64,000 bases of DNA from Lachnospiraceae bacterium (GTDB lineage: Bacteria; Bacillota; Clostridia; Lachnospirales; Lachnospiraceae), in contig JAEEGQ010000056.1 of assembly GCA_016280395.1 (NCBI GenBank), positions 62,001-126,000 of the forward strand, written 5' to 3'. The notes under the pieces were generated by a model. It searched no databases. It saw only the letters and a program-made list of their open reading frames with translations, and was not told the origin of the DNA. The translations under genes and the position numbers were made by a program. Below are positions 8,705 through 17,308 of this stretch, in pieces. Numbering within the stretch: the stretch's first letter is position 1; every line of letters starts with the position of its first letter.

Positions 8705-9338
8705 TCTTTTCCCACTTGCCGTAATATTCGCAGCAGTCCTTTAAGAAACAGGTATCGCACAGAGGCTTCCTTGCGTCGCAGATCTGTCTTCCGTGCGCAA
8801 TGAACTGCAGGTTTATAAGTGTCCAGTGATCTTTTGGAATGACCTTGTAGAGATCGAACTCGATCTTTACGGGGTCTTCTTCTTTTGTCAGCCCAAGGCG
8901 CCTTGAAACGCGCTTTACATGGGTATCTACGACAATGCTGTCGATGCCGAAGACATTGCCGCGCACCACGTTTGCCGTTTTCCTGCCGACTCCCGGGAGC
9001 TTTGTCAACTCCTCTATATCCGACGGCACCTCGCCCCCGTATTTCTCGAGGAGCATCTTTGCCGAATCAACAAGTGCCTTTGCTTTGTTTTTGTAGAAGC
9101 CGGTTGACTTTACGGCCTCCTCCATCTCCCCGTAGGAAGCGTTCGCAAAGGCGTTAAGGTCCGGATAATCCTTAAAAAGCTTCTTTGTCACGATATTTAC
9201 CCTTGCGTCCGTGCACTGGGCGCTTAAGATCGTTGCAAAGAGCAGCTGCCAGGCGTTTTCGTGGTCGAGATAGGTCACGAGATCCGTTCCGTAATGCCTG
9301 TCCATAAGTTCAAGTATGCGTAATGTGTTCTTTTTCAT
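8685..9338 (-). CDS. nth: Endonuclease III
   Basis: 217-residue DNA glycosylase/AP lyase that removes oxidised pyrimidines in base-excision repair. The helix-hairpin-helix LPGVGRKTANVV carries the catalytic lysine, VDTHVKRVSRRLGL carries the catalytic aspartate, and the C-terminal iron-sulfur loop has four cysteines in the spacing C-x6-C-x2-C-x5-C, so the [4Fe-4S] cluster should be present. The ATG is one base after the stop of the GH13 gene, so the two are probably co-transcribed despite unrelated functions. Full length for the family. Confidence 0.97.
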   Translation of the reverse strand: MKKNTLRILELMDRHYGTDLVTYLDHENAWQLLFATILSAQCTDARVNIVTKKLFKDYPDLNAFANASYGEMEEAVKSTGFYKNKAKALVDSAKMLLEKYGGEVPSDIEELTKLPGVGRKTANVVRGNVFGIDSIVVDTHVKRVSRRLGLTKEEDPVKIEFDLYKVIPKDHWTLINLQFIAHGRQICDARKPLCDTCFLKDCCEYYGKWEKTKKNPR

Positions 9339-9339
9339 G

Positions 9340-11511
9340 TCAGATGTACTGCGATATGTTTTTTAAGACCACCGCGGAATACGGCGCAAGCTTGAGGTTA
9401 AGCATGCCCCTGTTCGGTTTGCGTATAATGGCCTCGAAGTTGTAACCCTCGGATGTCGTTGTCAGGAGCGTGCAGATAGGCATCTCTTCAAGCATTCCCG
9501 TACGCCATACCGGGATCACAAGCTCCTGCTCGTCCGAATTGTTGTTTATCGCTATTATGAAAATGTCGTCTTTATCGAAACGGCTGTAGCACAGTATACC
9601 GTGGTTTGCGCAGAGGATCATCAGCGAACCGGTCTTTAGCGCCTGATACGAGGAGTGAAGATGGATCACTTCGCGGTGGAACGCAAGAAGCTTCTTGTCT
9701 TCATTGCCCCACGGGTAGGTACGCCTGTTGTCGGGGTCGGTATAGCCGCAGACTCCGGCTTCGTCCCCGTAATAGACCGTAGGCGCGCCGGGCCAGGTGA
9801 ACTGCATTACAACAGCTTCACGCATTACAGCCGGGTTGATGTTCATGCTTGCGGACTCGGGCCCCAAGTTTGCGCTTCGTCCGACCATGCGGTTGGTGCG
9901 GGTCATAAACCTTGAATGGTCGTGGTTTGACAGCTCATTCATTGCCGTTAACAGCGAAGAACGGTCAAACCTGTTCATGTAATATGTCATTGCCCCAAGG
10001 AAATGCTCCTGATTGCAGAGCTTGTCCTCATGGTATTCGTCACTGTGCTTTTCCATGCCGGTAAGGAACCATGTTACGGGCTCCATAAAGGCATCATAAT
10101 TCATTACAGTGTCCCACTGGTCGCCTTTGAGCCATTCCGCGGGATCGCCGTAGTGCTCCGCAATGATGATGGCTTCGGGATTAACGGATTTAACGGCTTC
10201 CCTGAACTTACGCCAGAACTTGTGGTTGTACTCGGCCGAAGACCCAAGGTCCGCGGCAACGTCAAGACGCCAGCCGTCAATGTTGTAAGGCGGGGACAGC
10301 CATTTCTTCGCGATCCCGAGTATATACTCCTCAAGCTCCGGGGACTGCTCATAGTTGAGCTTCGGAAGGGTCGCGTGGTCCCACCAGCCTGCGTAGGAAT
10401 CGTTGTCGGGCCAGTTGTTTTCGTCCCTGAAATAGAAGAAGCTGCGATAGGGACTGTCCTTGGAAACATAGGCTCCCGGCGGGTAGCCCGGAACACCGGA
10501 ATAGATCTTCTCGCGGTCGAGCCATTTGTTGAAGCTTCCGCAATGATTGAAGACACCGTCAAGGATTATCTTCATCCCTCTTCTGTGGATCTCTGCCGTA
10601 AGCGTTGCAAACATGGCATTTGCAGCCTCAAGGTTTTCCTTGTCGGCAACTCTTGTGCGGTAACGCTCGGCATGCGTATTGTCCGCATCGCCGTCCATGA
10701 GCAAAGCCCCGCCGTCCTTAACGAGCGCGGCAAAATGAGGATCAACATAGTCGTAATCCTGGATATCGTATTTATGGTTGGAAGGCGACACGAAGATAGG
10801 GTTAAGGTAGATAACCTCAACTCCGAGCTGCTGCAGATAATCAAGCTTCTTTAATACGCCCGGCAGATCGCCGCCGTAAAATTCCCTGACACCGAGGTTC
10901 GCCGGATGTTTGTACCAGTCATCGCTCCTGACGGTGGCGCCGCCAAGATAGTAATATTCACCCGTCCGCACGTCGCTTTCGGTATTGCCGTCATAGAACC
11001 TGTCGACAAATATCTGGTACATAACGGCACCCTTTGCCCAGTCCGGAGTCTTAAAGCCGGGTGTAATGCGGAAAGCGAAATCCTTGCAATGCGCTTCTTC
11101 CCCGCAGCCGGACCTGCCGTAAAACGTGCTTTCCTGACGGTTTATCACTTCAAAATAGTAAAATACCCGCTCCCTGCCGATAACAAACTCATATTCAAAA
11201 TAATCGAACAGCGATGTTCTCTTTGCAGGCTGCATTTCATGAGTCTCGCCGCCTATATGGATAATGACCTTTTCCACATTGTCCATCGCTGTCCTGATGC
11301 GGATCTTCACGCTGTCGCCCGGATTTGGCTCACAGGGCGTAAGAAAAAGCTCCGATTCATCGCTGAATATGGCATCTTTTACAAGGCAATCGGGCAGATC
11401 GTACCAGTACCTCAGATCGTAATAATCGGAACTGATGGTTTCCCCAAGGTTGTCTATGATCTCTTCAGTATTCGTTTTTGGATTCCGAAAGATGATTTCC
11501 CCAGATTTCAT
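9340..11511 (-). CDS. GH13 alpha-amylase/neopullulanase-type glycosidase
   Basis: 723-residue alpha-glucan hydrolase, intracellular (no signal peptide). An N-terminal beta-domain of the CBM34 type (residues about 40-150) precedes a GH13 barrel. The catalytic triad is visible: nucleophile D417 in GWRLDVAADL, acid/base E452 in IIIAEHYGDP, and the transition-state aspartate near D531 in NELSNHDHSRF. The layout is that of maltogenic amylase/neopullulanase (GH13 subfamilies 20/39), enzymes that trim imported maltodextrins. The start at 11511 is chosen because AAAGGTG precedes it; the frame extends 22 codons further with no such site. Promoter and preceding terminator lie at 11568-11629. Confidence 0.93.
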   Translation of the reverse strand: MKSGEIIFRNPKTNTEEIIDNLGETISSDYYDLRYWYDLPDCLVKDAIFSDESELFLTPCEPNPGDSVKIRIRTAMDNVEKVIIHIGGETHEMQPAKRTSLFDYFEYEFVIGRERVFYYFEVINRQESTFYGRSGCGEEAHCKDFAFRITPGFKTPDWAKGAVMYQIFVDRFYDGNTESDVRTGEYYYLGGATVRSDDWYKHPANLGVREFYGGDLPGVLKKLDYLQQLGVEVIYLNPIFVSPSNHKYDIQDYDYVDPHFAALVKDGGALLMDGDADNTHAERYRTRVADKENLEAANAMFATLTAEIHRRGMKIILDGVFNHCGSFNKWLDREKIYSGVPGYPPGAYVSKDSPYRSFFYFRDENNWPDNDSYAGWWDHATLPKLNYEQSPELEEYILGIAKKWLSPPYNIDGWRLDVAADLGSSAEYNHKFWRKFREAVKSVNPEAIIIAEHYGDPAEWLKGDQWDTVMNYDAFMEPVTWFLTGMEKHSDEYHEDKLCNQEHFLGAMTYYMNRFDRSSLLTAMNELSNHDHSRFMTRTNRMVGRSANLGPESASMNINPAVMREAVVMQFTWPGAPTVYYGDEAGVCGYTDPDNRRTYPWGNEDKKLLAFHREVIHLHSSYQALKTGSLMILCANHGILCYSRFDKDDIFIIAINNNSDEQELVIPVWRTGMLEEMPICTLLTTTSEGYNFEAIIRKPNRGMLNLKLAPYSAVVLKNISQYI

Positions 11512-11567
11512 ACCGACACCTTTTATCTCAAGAAAGTATTGAAAAAAACCTTCGCATAGTCGGATAT

Positions 11568-11596
11568 ATAATAGCATATTTCAAAAGTTTTTTAAA
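11568..11596 (-). promoter_or_regulatory. Probable promoter of the GH13 gene (extended -10)
   Basis: Minus strand: -35-like TTTAAA (11591-11596), 17 bases, then TATTAT (11568-11573) preceded by TGC, an extended -10. It starts within the U-tract of the terminator at 11601-11629, so terminator and promoter are packed together. The predicted leader is about 50 bases. Confidence 0.45.
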
Positions 11597-11600
11597 GCAA

Positions 11601-11629
11601 AAATAGACAGCCGGGAATGCTGTCTATTT
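11601..11629 (-). terminator. Rho-independent terminator
   Basis: Perfect 11-base stem (AAATAGACAGC paired with GCTGTCTATTT) with a 7-base loop, followed on the minus strand by TTGCTTTAAAA. It separates the lipoprotein gene, or a short transcript started near 11701, from the GH13 promoter. Confidence 0.75.
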
Positions 11630-11709
11630 TCGGAGAAGGTATTTTTGTTACTTATGGGGTGTAGCAAAAACTATATAATGTATTGGGGTTTACGAGTGTT
11701 ATTATAGCA
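11601..11709 (-). ncRNA. Candidate short transcript ending at the 11601 terminator
   Basis: An extended -10 box TGCTATAAT lies on the minus strand at 11701-11709 and the terminator hairpin at 11601-11629 follows, with no open frame of note between. A transcript started there would be about 95 nucleotides. The interval includes CCCCAATACATTATATAG and CTACACCCC, with repeated CCCC blocks. The -35 region is weak. It could equally be read-through leader or an empty spacer. Confidence 0.3.
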
Positions 11710-11724
11710 GAGCTTTGCGGAAAG

Positions 11725-11847
11725 TGTGCACAAAGATAACATAATCCCGCATTTTTTTTTGGTAAGAATGACTATATTTGTGCGACCTGTATAAAATACG
11801 TGTAAAAAGGTATCGTTTTTATCCGTCCGATTGTGCATATTGCACAA
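11725..11847. promoter_or_regulatory. Palindromic TTGTGCA sites, possible operators
   Basis: A perfect inverted repeat TTGTGCA-TAT-TGCACAA is at 11831-11847. The palindrome TGTGCACA is at 11725-11732 and another TTGTGCG lies between them near 11779. Three related half-sites in 123 bases without a gene suggest a regulator-binding region upstream of the GH13 gene, or of the short transcript. The regulator is not identifiable. Confidence 0.35.
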
Positions 11848-11877
11848 AATCCTGCGTTGTCACCCGGCTGCCCCGTC

Positions 11878-12996
11878 TTAAGGCGTTGTTTTTGGCTCGA
11901 CGATATCAAGTACTCCGAAGGTAACCTTGCAATTATCCGGTACCGTTATGATAATGCGCAGCTTTCCGCCGTTGGCAGCAACCCAGAACATCCTGTCGGT
12001 CTTTACGGTCCCGTCGCTGTATTCAAGCCTTCTGACAAAGCACTTGTGCTGTCTTGCCTCATAGGAAAGATCTTCAACGGGATAATAGAATTCGACGTTC
12101 TGCACCCAGGCATCCGCCGAAACCGTATAGGCTTTTGTAAGGGGCGTTATGACTTCTGTCTGGGTATGGGCGAAATCACGGAGATTTCCGTAATCGCCCT
12201 CTGTTAATGTCAGATTTGCGCATTTTCCGTTTTCGTCGGGCATAGCGCAGTACCAGAGCTCGTCATTGTAGTTCCGGTAATCGTATTTGAAGCATTTTCC
12301 GGTGGAAAGATCACGGTATCCGTAACTTGTCACCGCGTGCTCCTTGAGGTACGAAAGGTCGTCTTCTTCGATCTCAAGGGCATTTTCCCTTAACGAAACA
12401 ATGCTTATCTCACAGTTTTTCACCATTATCAGTTCGTCAAGGAATGCAAACTGCTCTGTATTGTCAAGATCGAGGTTCACATACCCTAAGTCAAACCCGG
12501 CAAGGCCGTCGTTAAGTACCTCCTTCAGGTTCGTGCCGTCGTACTTCGGCGAAAAGACCGATGTAACCTTGTCCGACTGTATGCGGTCAGAAGGGTAATA
12601 TTCAATACTCACGAGCCCCGGCAGCTTTTCGTTGAGCGCCTTTTTGAAAGCCTCAAATATCTCTTCCTGCTGGTAGGAGTCGGCGCCGTCGGTATTGTCC
12701 GAAAGACCGCTTATGAAAGTCAGGAATTCGCGTCCCTCGTGCTCCATCGTAACGATAACGTTACTCGTCGCCCTGCCGCCGTATCCGCCCGGGATCCTGT
12801 CTATCTCGACCCCTTTAATTACCGGCGTAAAGCCGTATTTCTGCTCTATATATGCAACTGCGTTTCTTTGCCCGCGCATCTCATTCTGTGCATTCTGCTG
12901 CTTCTGGGCAGCCGTCTCACAGGCGGTGAACAAAAGGCAGAAAATGAGCACCGCAAGCGTAAATATGCAGTTTTTCAGAAGCCGTGTTTTTCCCAT
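11878..12996 (-). CDS. Hypothetical lipoprotein
   Basis: 372 residues with a lipoprotein signal (hydrophobic stretch, then LLFTAC with the lipidated Cys at 26). The rest looks secreted and soluble, a mix of strands and acidic loops with no motif I know. A KYGF-type segment after a helix (VAYIEQKYGFTPVIKGVEI) resembles small lipoproteins in which a short N-terminal ligand domain is repeated. A ribosome-binding site (GGAGATGA) lies within the tail of the upstream terminator, so it has its own transcript start or depends on read-through from the sugar kinase gene. Function unknown. Confidence 0.8.
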   Translation of the reverse strand: MGKTRLLKNCIFTLAVLIFCLLFTACETAAQKQQNAQNEMRGQRNAVAYIEQKYGFTPVIKGVEIDRIPGGYGGRATSNVIVTMEHEGREFLTFISGLSDNTDGADSYQQEEIFEAFKKALNEKLPGLVSIEYYPSDRIQSDKVTSVFSPKYDGTNLKEVLNDGLAGFDLGYVNLDLDNTEQFAFLDELIMVKNCEISIVSLRENALEIEEDDLSYLKEHAVTSYGYRDLSTGKCFKYDYRNYNDELWYCAMPDENGKCANLTLTEGDYGNLRDFAHTQTEVITPLTKAYTVSADAWVQNVEFYYPVEDLSYEARQHKCFVRRLEYSDGTVKTDRMFWVAANGGKLRIIITVPDNCKVTFGVLDIVEPKTTP

Positions 12997-13006
12997 AAAA
13001 TCATCT

Positions 13007-13047
13007 CCAAAAAACCGCAGAAAGCCATTTTCGGGCCTTCTGCGGTT
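13007..13047 (-). terminator. Rho-independent terminator after the FGGY kinase gene
   Basis: Inverted repeat AACCGCAGAA...TTCTGCGGTT (13013-13047) with a short extension, followed on the minus strand by TTTTTT (13007-13012). It stands 30 bases after the kinase stop codon. Confidence 0.85.
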
Positions 13048-13077
13048 GTATTTTGCCTTTTATCTGTAAAGAGCGTT

Positions 13078-14676
13078 TCAGATGTTTTCAACTGCTGCGC
13101 GCTCGATCGCAAGACCCTTTGTGTAGCGCTTTAAGAATTCGTCGAAGCCTGCGACGTCTTCGGCCTTCGGAGCCATTGTAACGGCGTTCTGGCCCTTAAA
13201 TACCCTGTCGGTAAGGAATGCCGCTAGTGTCTCGCCCTGTGCCTTATTGACCATGTAGGACGCAAGGACTGCCATTCCCCATGCTCCGCCTTCGCCTGCT
13301 GTTTCCATTACGGAAACGGGCGCATTGATGGCTGCCGCAAGGATGCTCTGGCCAACGCCCTTTGTCTTGAAGAGGCCGCCGTGACCGTAGATGGTATCTA
13401 CCTTTACGCCTTCGGTCTTAAGAAGGATGTCAAGACCGGTCTTAAGAGCGCCAAGTGATGTGAACAGGTGAACTCTCATGAAGTTTGCAAGGTTGAAGTT
13501 GCTTTCGGGAGTGCGTACGAACAGCGGTCTGCCCTCGTTGAAGCCTGTTACATGCTCGCCTGAGAAATAGTTGTAGGCAAGAAGGCCGCCGCAATCCGCA
13601 TCACCTTCAAGAGCCTTGTTGTAAAGGGTTCCGTAAAGCTTGCCTGCATCTGCCTCGATACCAAAGCACTTAGCAAATTCGCCAAAAAGCCCTACCCATG
13701 CGTTAAGGTCGGAGGTGCAGTTGTTGCAGTGAACCATGGCAACGGAAGCGCCGTCGGGAGTTGTAACGATATCTATCTCGTCGTAAGGCTTTGAAAGGGG
13801 CTTTTCCATAACCACCATCGCAAATACGGAGGTTCCGGCGGAAACGTTACCGGTTCTCTTTGCAACGGAATTTGTAGCGGTCATGCCTGTTCCGGCATCC
13901 CCTTCGGGCGGAGCCACAGGACATCCGGGCTCAAGTTCGCCTGTAGGGTCGATGAAGAGCGCGCCTTCTTTGGTAAGTGTCCCGGCATTTTCGCCTGCGG
14001 AAAGTACCTTCGGGAAGAGCTTAAGGATATCAAAGCCGTATTTCTTAACTTTTTCAAGGTTGTTGAACTTTTCGGCCATATCTGTGTAGTATGTGCCGGT
14101 CGCAGAATCGATGGGGAACATGCCGGAAGCCTCGCCAACACCTGCAACACAGTTGCCCGTAACGAGCCTGTGGATGTAAACGGCAAGCGTTGTAACGTAT
14201 TTGATGTCTTTTACGTGGGGCTCGTCGTTAAGGATGGCCTGGTAAAGGTGCGCTATGCTCCAGCGCTGCGGGATGTGGAAGTTGAGCACCTTTGTGAGCT
14301 CTTCGCTCGCCTGCTCCGTTATGGTGTTCCTCCATGTCCTGAAGGGCACGAGCAATTCGTCTTTATCGTTAAAAGCCATGTAGCCGTGCATCATTGCGCT
14401 GAAGCCGAGCGCTTTTAACTTTGTGAGCTTAACGCCGTACTTGTTCTGTACGTCTTTCTTAAGATCCGCATAGCAGTCTTTAAGCCCTTTGTCAATGTCC
14501 TCAAGGCTGTATGTCCAAACGCCGTTCTCGTAGCGGTTTTCCCATTCATGCGCTCCTGCAGCAACAGGATTGTTGCTGCTGTCCACAAGCACAGCCTTGA
14601 TGCGTGTCGAACCAAATTCGATACCAAGGACTGCGCCGCCGTTTGCGATCAGATTCCTGATTTCCTCGTTACTCAT
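13078..14676 (-). CDS. FGGY-family carbohydrate kinase (ribulokinase/xylulokinase-like)
   Basis: 532-residue sugar kinase of the FGGY family. N-terminal phosphate-binding motif [16 protein letters not shown], the catalytic-region segment [16 protein letters not shown], then [12 protein letters not shown], and the C-terminal ATP-binding [13 protein letters not shown] and [13 protein letters not shown]. Kinases of this sequence type in Clostridia are usually annotated as L-ribulokinase or xylulokinase. The exact ketose is an inference and no isomerase or epimerase gene is next to it. The start at 14676 has GGAG 10 bases upstream and gives [16 protein letters not shown]; a longer frame exists but lacks support. 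The downstream terminator makes it monocistronic or the end of a ddh-kinase unit. Confidence 0.88.
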   Translation of the reverse strand: MSNEEIRNLIANGGAVLGIEFGSTRIKAVLVDSSNNPVAAGAHEWENRYENGVWTYSLEDIDKGLKDCYADLKKDVQNKYGVKLTKLKALGFSAMMHGYMAFNDKDELLVPFRTWRNTITEQASEELTKVLNFHIPQRWSIAHLYQAILNDEPHVKDIKYVTTLAVYIHRLVTGNCVAGVGEASGMFPIDSATGTYYTDMAEKFNNLEKVKKYGFDILKLFPKVLSAGENAGTLTKEGALFIDPTGELEPGCPVAPPEGDAGTGMTATNSVAKRTGNVSAGTSVFAMVVMEKPLSKPYDEIDIVTTPDGASVAMVHCNNCTSDLNAWVGLFGEFAKCFGIEADAGKLYGTLYNKALEGDADCGGLLAYNYFSGEHVTGFNEGRPLFVRTPESNFNLANFMRVHLFTSLGALKTGLDILLKTEGVKVDTIYGHGGLFKTKGVGQSILAAAINAPVSVMETAGEGGAWGMAVLASYMVNKAQGETLAAFLTDRVFKGQNAVTMAPKAEDVAGFDEFLKRYTKGLAIERAAVENI

Positions 14677-14732
14677 AATCTCTTCTCCGTATTTATATTT
14701 TTGTGTCAATGGGGACGGTGACAACTATAATT

Positions 14733-15716
14733 TTACAGTAAATGTGCGCGCTGTTCAGCGGGTGAAAGCGGGCAGAGATATGCGGGCGCGATATCGAGCA
14801 GAGTCTTGCAGCCGCGCATTCCTTCGGAATACATGCGTGAAAGAGCTCTTGCGCAGGCTACCAGCACGCTTGATGTGAATTCAGGGTTTGAATCCAGCGT
14901 AAGCTTGTATTCTATGGTCTCGGTGTTTTCGTCGTTCCAGCCGGTCTTTCCGCTCCTTAAAACTATGCCGCCGTGGGGAAGCCCGCTGTGGTTGGCCTTA
15001 AGCTCTTCCTGTGAGATAAAGTGAACGGTTGTATCGTAATCCGAGAAGTAATTGGGCATATTCTTGATCTCGGCCTCGATCCTTGCCTTGTCGGCGCCTT
15101 CCTTAGCCACTACAAAGCACTCTCTTGTATGCTTTTCGCGCGTTGTAAGCTCCGGCATTTTTCCTGCTCTTACAGCCTCAAGTGCGCTTTCTACCGGAAT
15201 GGTGTATTGCTTTGCGTCCTTAACGCCTTCAATGCGCCTTATTGCGTCCGAATGGCCCTGGCTTACGCCTTTGCCCCAGAAGGTGTAGGTTGCGCCGCCG
15301 GGCAGGATGCTCTCCGCATAGACGCGGTTTATCGAAAACAGACCCGGATCCCATCCTGCGGATATAAGAGCGATGTGGCCGTTTTCTCTCGCCGCCGCAT
15401 CAACTGCGTCAAAGTGCTCGGGAATGCGGGCATGGGTATCGAAACTGTCGATAACATTGAACAGCTTTGCTGCTGCCGGAGTCTGCACCGGAAGGTCCGT
15501 TGCGCTTCCGCCGCAGATTATGAGGATATCCACTTTGTCCTTATAAGACGCCATATCCGCTGCCGCAACTACGGGAACCCCTTCCGTCATTATCTTTACG
15601 GTCGACGGGTCACGCCTTGTAAAGACTGCGGCTAGTTCCGTATCCGGATTATGTTTTATCGCACTCTCCACCCCTTTGCCGAGATTGCCGTATCCGAGAA
15701 TACCGATCCTGATCAT
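14733..15716 (-). CDS. ddh: meso-diaminopimelate D-dehydrogenase
   Basis: 327-residue NADPH-dependent enzyme that makes meso-diaminopimelate in one step from tetrahydrodipicolinate, feeding lysine and peptidoglycan synthesis. Motifs: Rossmann start IRIGILGYGNLGKGVESA, the substrate loop SAGWDPGLFSINR, FWGKGVSQGHSDAIRRI, SGLPHGG, LDSNPEFTSSV. All match Corynebacterium-type Ddh across the full length. Its presence indicates diaminopimelate-type peptidoglycan. It is followed by the FGGY kinase gene 56 bases later on the same strand. Confidence 0.95.
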   Translation of the reverse strand: MIRIGILGYGNLGKGVESAIKHNPDTELAAVFTRRDPSTVKIMTEGVPVVAAADMASYKDKVDILIICGGSATDLPVQTPAAAKLFNVIDSFDTHARIPEHFDAVDAAARENGHIALISAGWDPGLFSINRVYAESILPGGATYTFWGKGVSQGHSDAIRRIEGVKDAKQYTIPVESALEAVRAGKMPELTTREKHTRECFVVAKEGADKARIEAEIKNMPNYFSDYDTTVHFISQEELKANHSGLPHGGIVLRSGKTGWNDENTETIEYKLTLDSNPEFTSSVLVACARALSRMYSEGMRGCKTLLDIAPAYLCPLSPAEQRAHLL

Positions 15717-15733
15717 ATTGTTCCCTCTTTCTT

Positions 15734-16111
15734 TTACAAAATATATGCGCTGATAAGCCTTAAAAGCTTAGCGACATCGGTTCCGAGCGTGAACTCGAGA
15801 TGTACCGTCCCAAGTCCCGCAAAAACAAGGTCAACGTCGGTATCGATATCGATGATACCCGCCGTTTCAACGGAAAACGCCTGCAGCTTGCTGTACGGGA
15901 ATATCGAATATTCCTTTTTCTTTCCCGTGATCCCCTGCACATCCACTACGATCATGCGTTTATTCGTAAAAACGATATAATCGCGGATGGCCTTATAGCA
16001 GGATATCGTTTCCTCCCCGTTAACGTAAAATGCCGTAACTGTGGCATCAAACATATTTTTTTCAACTTCTTTGAGTTTGAATATCTGAGAATTGTTTGTA
16101 AAATCGACCAT
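15734..16111 (-). CDS. Bacterial PH-domain protein (YvbH-like)
   Basis: About 125 residues comprising one bacterial pleckstrin-homology-like domain (DUF1696 type). Typical strands are seen: ETISCYKAIRDYIVFTNKRMIVVDV, KEYSIFPYSKLQAFSVETAG, DVDLVFAGLGTVHLEF, ending in a helix. Such proteins are soluble and of unknown role. The start is uncertain: the ATG at 16111 has only a close AGGT before it, while TTG at 16132 or ATG at 16129 would add six or seven residues. It lies between ddh and the phospholipase-like gene, all on the same strand. Confidence 0.8.
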   Translation of the reverse strand: MVDFTNNSQIFKLKEVEKNMFDATVTAFYVNGEETISCYKAIRDYIVFTNKRMIVVDVQGITGKKKEYSIFPYSKLQAFSVETAGIIDIDTDVDLVFAGLGTVHLEFTLGTDVAKLLRLISAYIL

Positions 16112-16185
16112 ACCTGTCACATGCCGCATCAACGGATCGCGGCCTGTCTTCTCCTTCCCTTATCTTATCCGCCGCCTTGCGTTTT

Positions 16186-17145
16186 TCAAAGCGCCTTCGT
16201 TTTCTCCCACGGGATCCCGGAATCGTAGGACATGTCGCCGTGGATCGCAGAAAACCTGTCTGCCGTTATATCACCTGTAAAATACCCGCGTGCCGCTTCC
16301 ATGAACTCCACCGAACGCGCAACAGCCGCCGTATAGAGCTCGTCGAAGCTCTCGTTCCGGGCCTTTTCAGGTTCCCAGGGCGAGCGCCATTCCGAGTGTT
16401 CGTTGTTGAGCATCGTGTCCCATGTAAAGCCCGAAACCGAATACGAGCCTTCAAACGCAGTAACAGGGACATTCGGCATGGTGTGGGAATCCACAAGCCC
16501 CGCAGCCTTCGTCTTTAGCGCCACCGACAAAAGCAGCGACTTCTTTTTTGCCGCGCAGCTCCTTAAAAGTTTGCAGTAAAACACGGCATCATCAAAGCTT
16601 TTCCGTACATCGCGGTATTCAAGCCCCTCTTCCGGGAACACAGCCGCAACGGCCTTGTGGAAGGCCTCCGCTATCTTGTTTTTCTCAGCCGCCTTAAGCT
16701 TTGCATATCCTCCAAACTGCAAAGGCAGCCCCTTAACGTTTCCAAGTCGCCTGTAAATATACACATCCATTGCATGCTCATACTTGCAATGCTTGTTGCT
16801 GTCAAGCTTTCCGTTATCATCAAAGGATTTTGTGAAGATGTACGGGTGGCAGACAGTATCCGTTGCATAATGCGAAAGAAAGCCGTACAGGAACGACCGC
16901 AAAAGCGCAGAATCCCTGCAGTTCTTTGCAAGTTCGTCGAGAAATGCCCCGGTCCTTTTCTTGTGGATAAGAGTGCCAAGCTTAGGTGCGCCCGTCCTGC
17001 CTTTTTTCGGGATGAATGAATAGAACAGCGGATCCGGCCCTTCAGCACCTGCAAGGACCGCATCAAGGATTATCTCTTCTTTTTCCGGCGCCCATTTTAA
17101 AACCGCGCGCGACGCCGCACATATATGTACATATGAAGCAGGCAT
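16186..17145 (-). CDS. Zinc-dependent phospholipase C-like protein
   Basis: 319 residues with the layout of the zinc-dependent phospholipase C / S1-P1 nuclease-like family. The N-terminus MPASYVHICAASRAV holds the first zinc-type His. GPDPLFY follows, then GFLSHYATDTVCHPYI and, after a spacer, KHCKYEHAMDVYIYRRLG, with the His, Asp and Glu expected to bind zinc. There is no signal peptide, unlike secreted clostridial alpha-toxins, so it is probably cytoplasmic and acts on an unknown phosphoester or lipid. The mRNA leader carries two mutually exclusive hairpins next to the ribosome-binding site (17158-17206). Confidence 0.85.
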   Translation of the reverse strand: MPASYVHICAASRAVLKWAPEKEEIILDAVLAGAEGPDPLFYSFIPKKGRTGAPKLGTLIHKKRTGAFLDELAKNCRDSALLRSFLYGFLSHYATDTVCHPYIFTKSFDDNGKLDSNKHCKYEHAMDVYIYRRLGNVKGLPLQFGGYAKLKAAEKNKIAEAFHKAVAAVFPEEGLEYRDVRKSFDDAVFYCKLLRSCAAKKKSLLLSVALKTKAAGLVDSHTMPNVPVTAFEGSYSVSGFTWDTMLNNEHSEWRSPWEPEKARNESFDELYTAAVARSVEFMEAARGYFTGDITADRFSAIHGDMSYDSGIPWEKTKAL

Positions 17146-17157
17146 ATATTGACCTCC

Positions 17158-17206
17158 CTGCCGCCTTCACGGGCAGCCGGCAGAACGGCTCGAACCACAT
17201 TCTGCC
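17158..17206 (-). promoter_or_regulatory. Leader with two mutually exclusive hairpins
   Basis: In the mRNA of the phospholipase-like gene, GGCAGAA...TTCTGCC (17179-17206) forms a perfect 7-bp hairpin. CTGCCG...CGGCAG (17158-17183) forms a second, ending right at the ribosome-binding GGGAGG. Both need bases 17179-17183, so only one can form at a time. The arrangement is that of a translation-controlling switch. No known riboswitch class is recognised. Confidence 0.35.
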
Positions 17207-17250
17207 TTTCAGAAGAAAGATTTGCTGTATCAGGCTGTAAAGCCGTTTAT

Positions 17251-17279
17251 ATTTTATAATAAATGCCTGCCCGTGTCAA
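17251..17279 (-). promoter_or_regulatory. Sigma-A promoter of the phospholipase-like gene
   Basis: Minus strand -35 TTGACA (17274-17279), 17 bases, -10 TAAAAT (17251-17256). The leader would be about 100 nucleotides long. Confidence 0.7.
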
Positions 17280-17308
17280 AGATTTTAGGATGTTTGGAGT
17301 CTTTTTTA

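Noticed and set aside
10003-10854. 283-residue open frame on the plus strand
   Set aside because: It lies fully inside and antisense to the GH13 gene, which has complete catalytic motifs; it has no family features.
17179-17206. TTCGAGCC motif resembling a tRNA T-loop
   Set aside because: No acceptor, D-arm or anticodon arm can be built around it; it is the loop of a leader hairpin.
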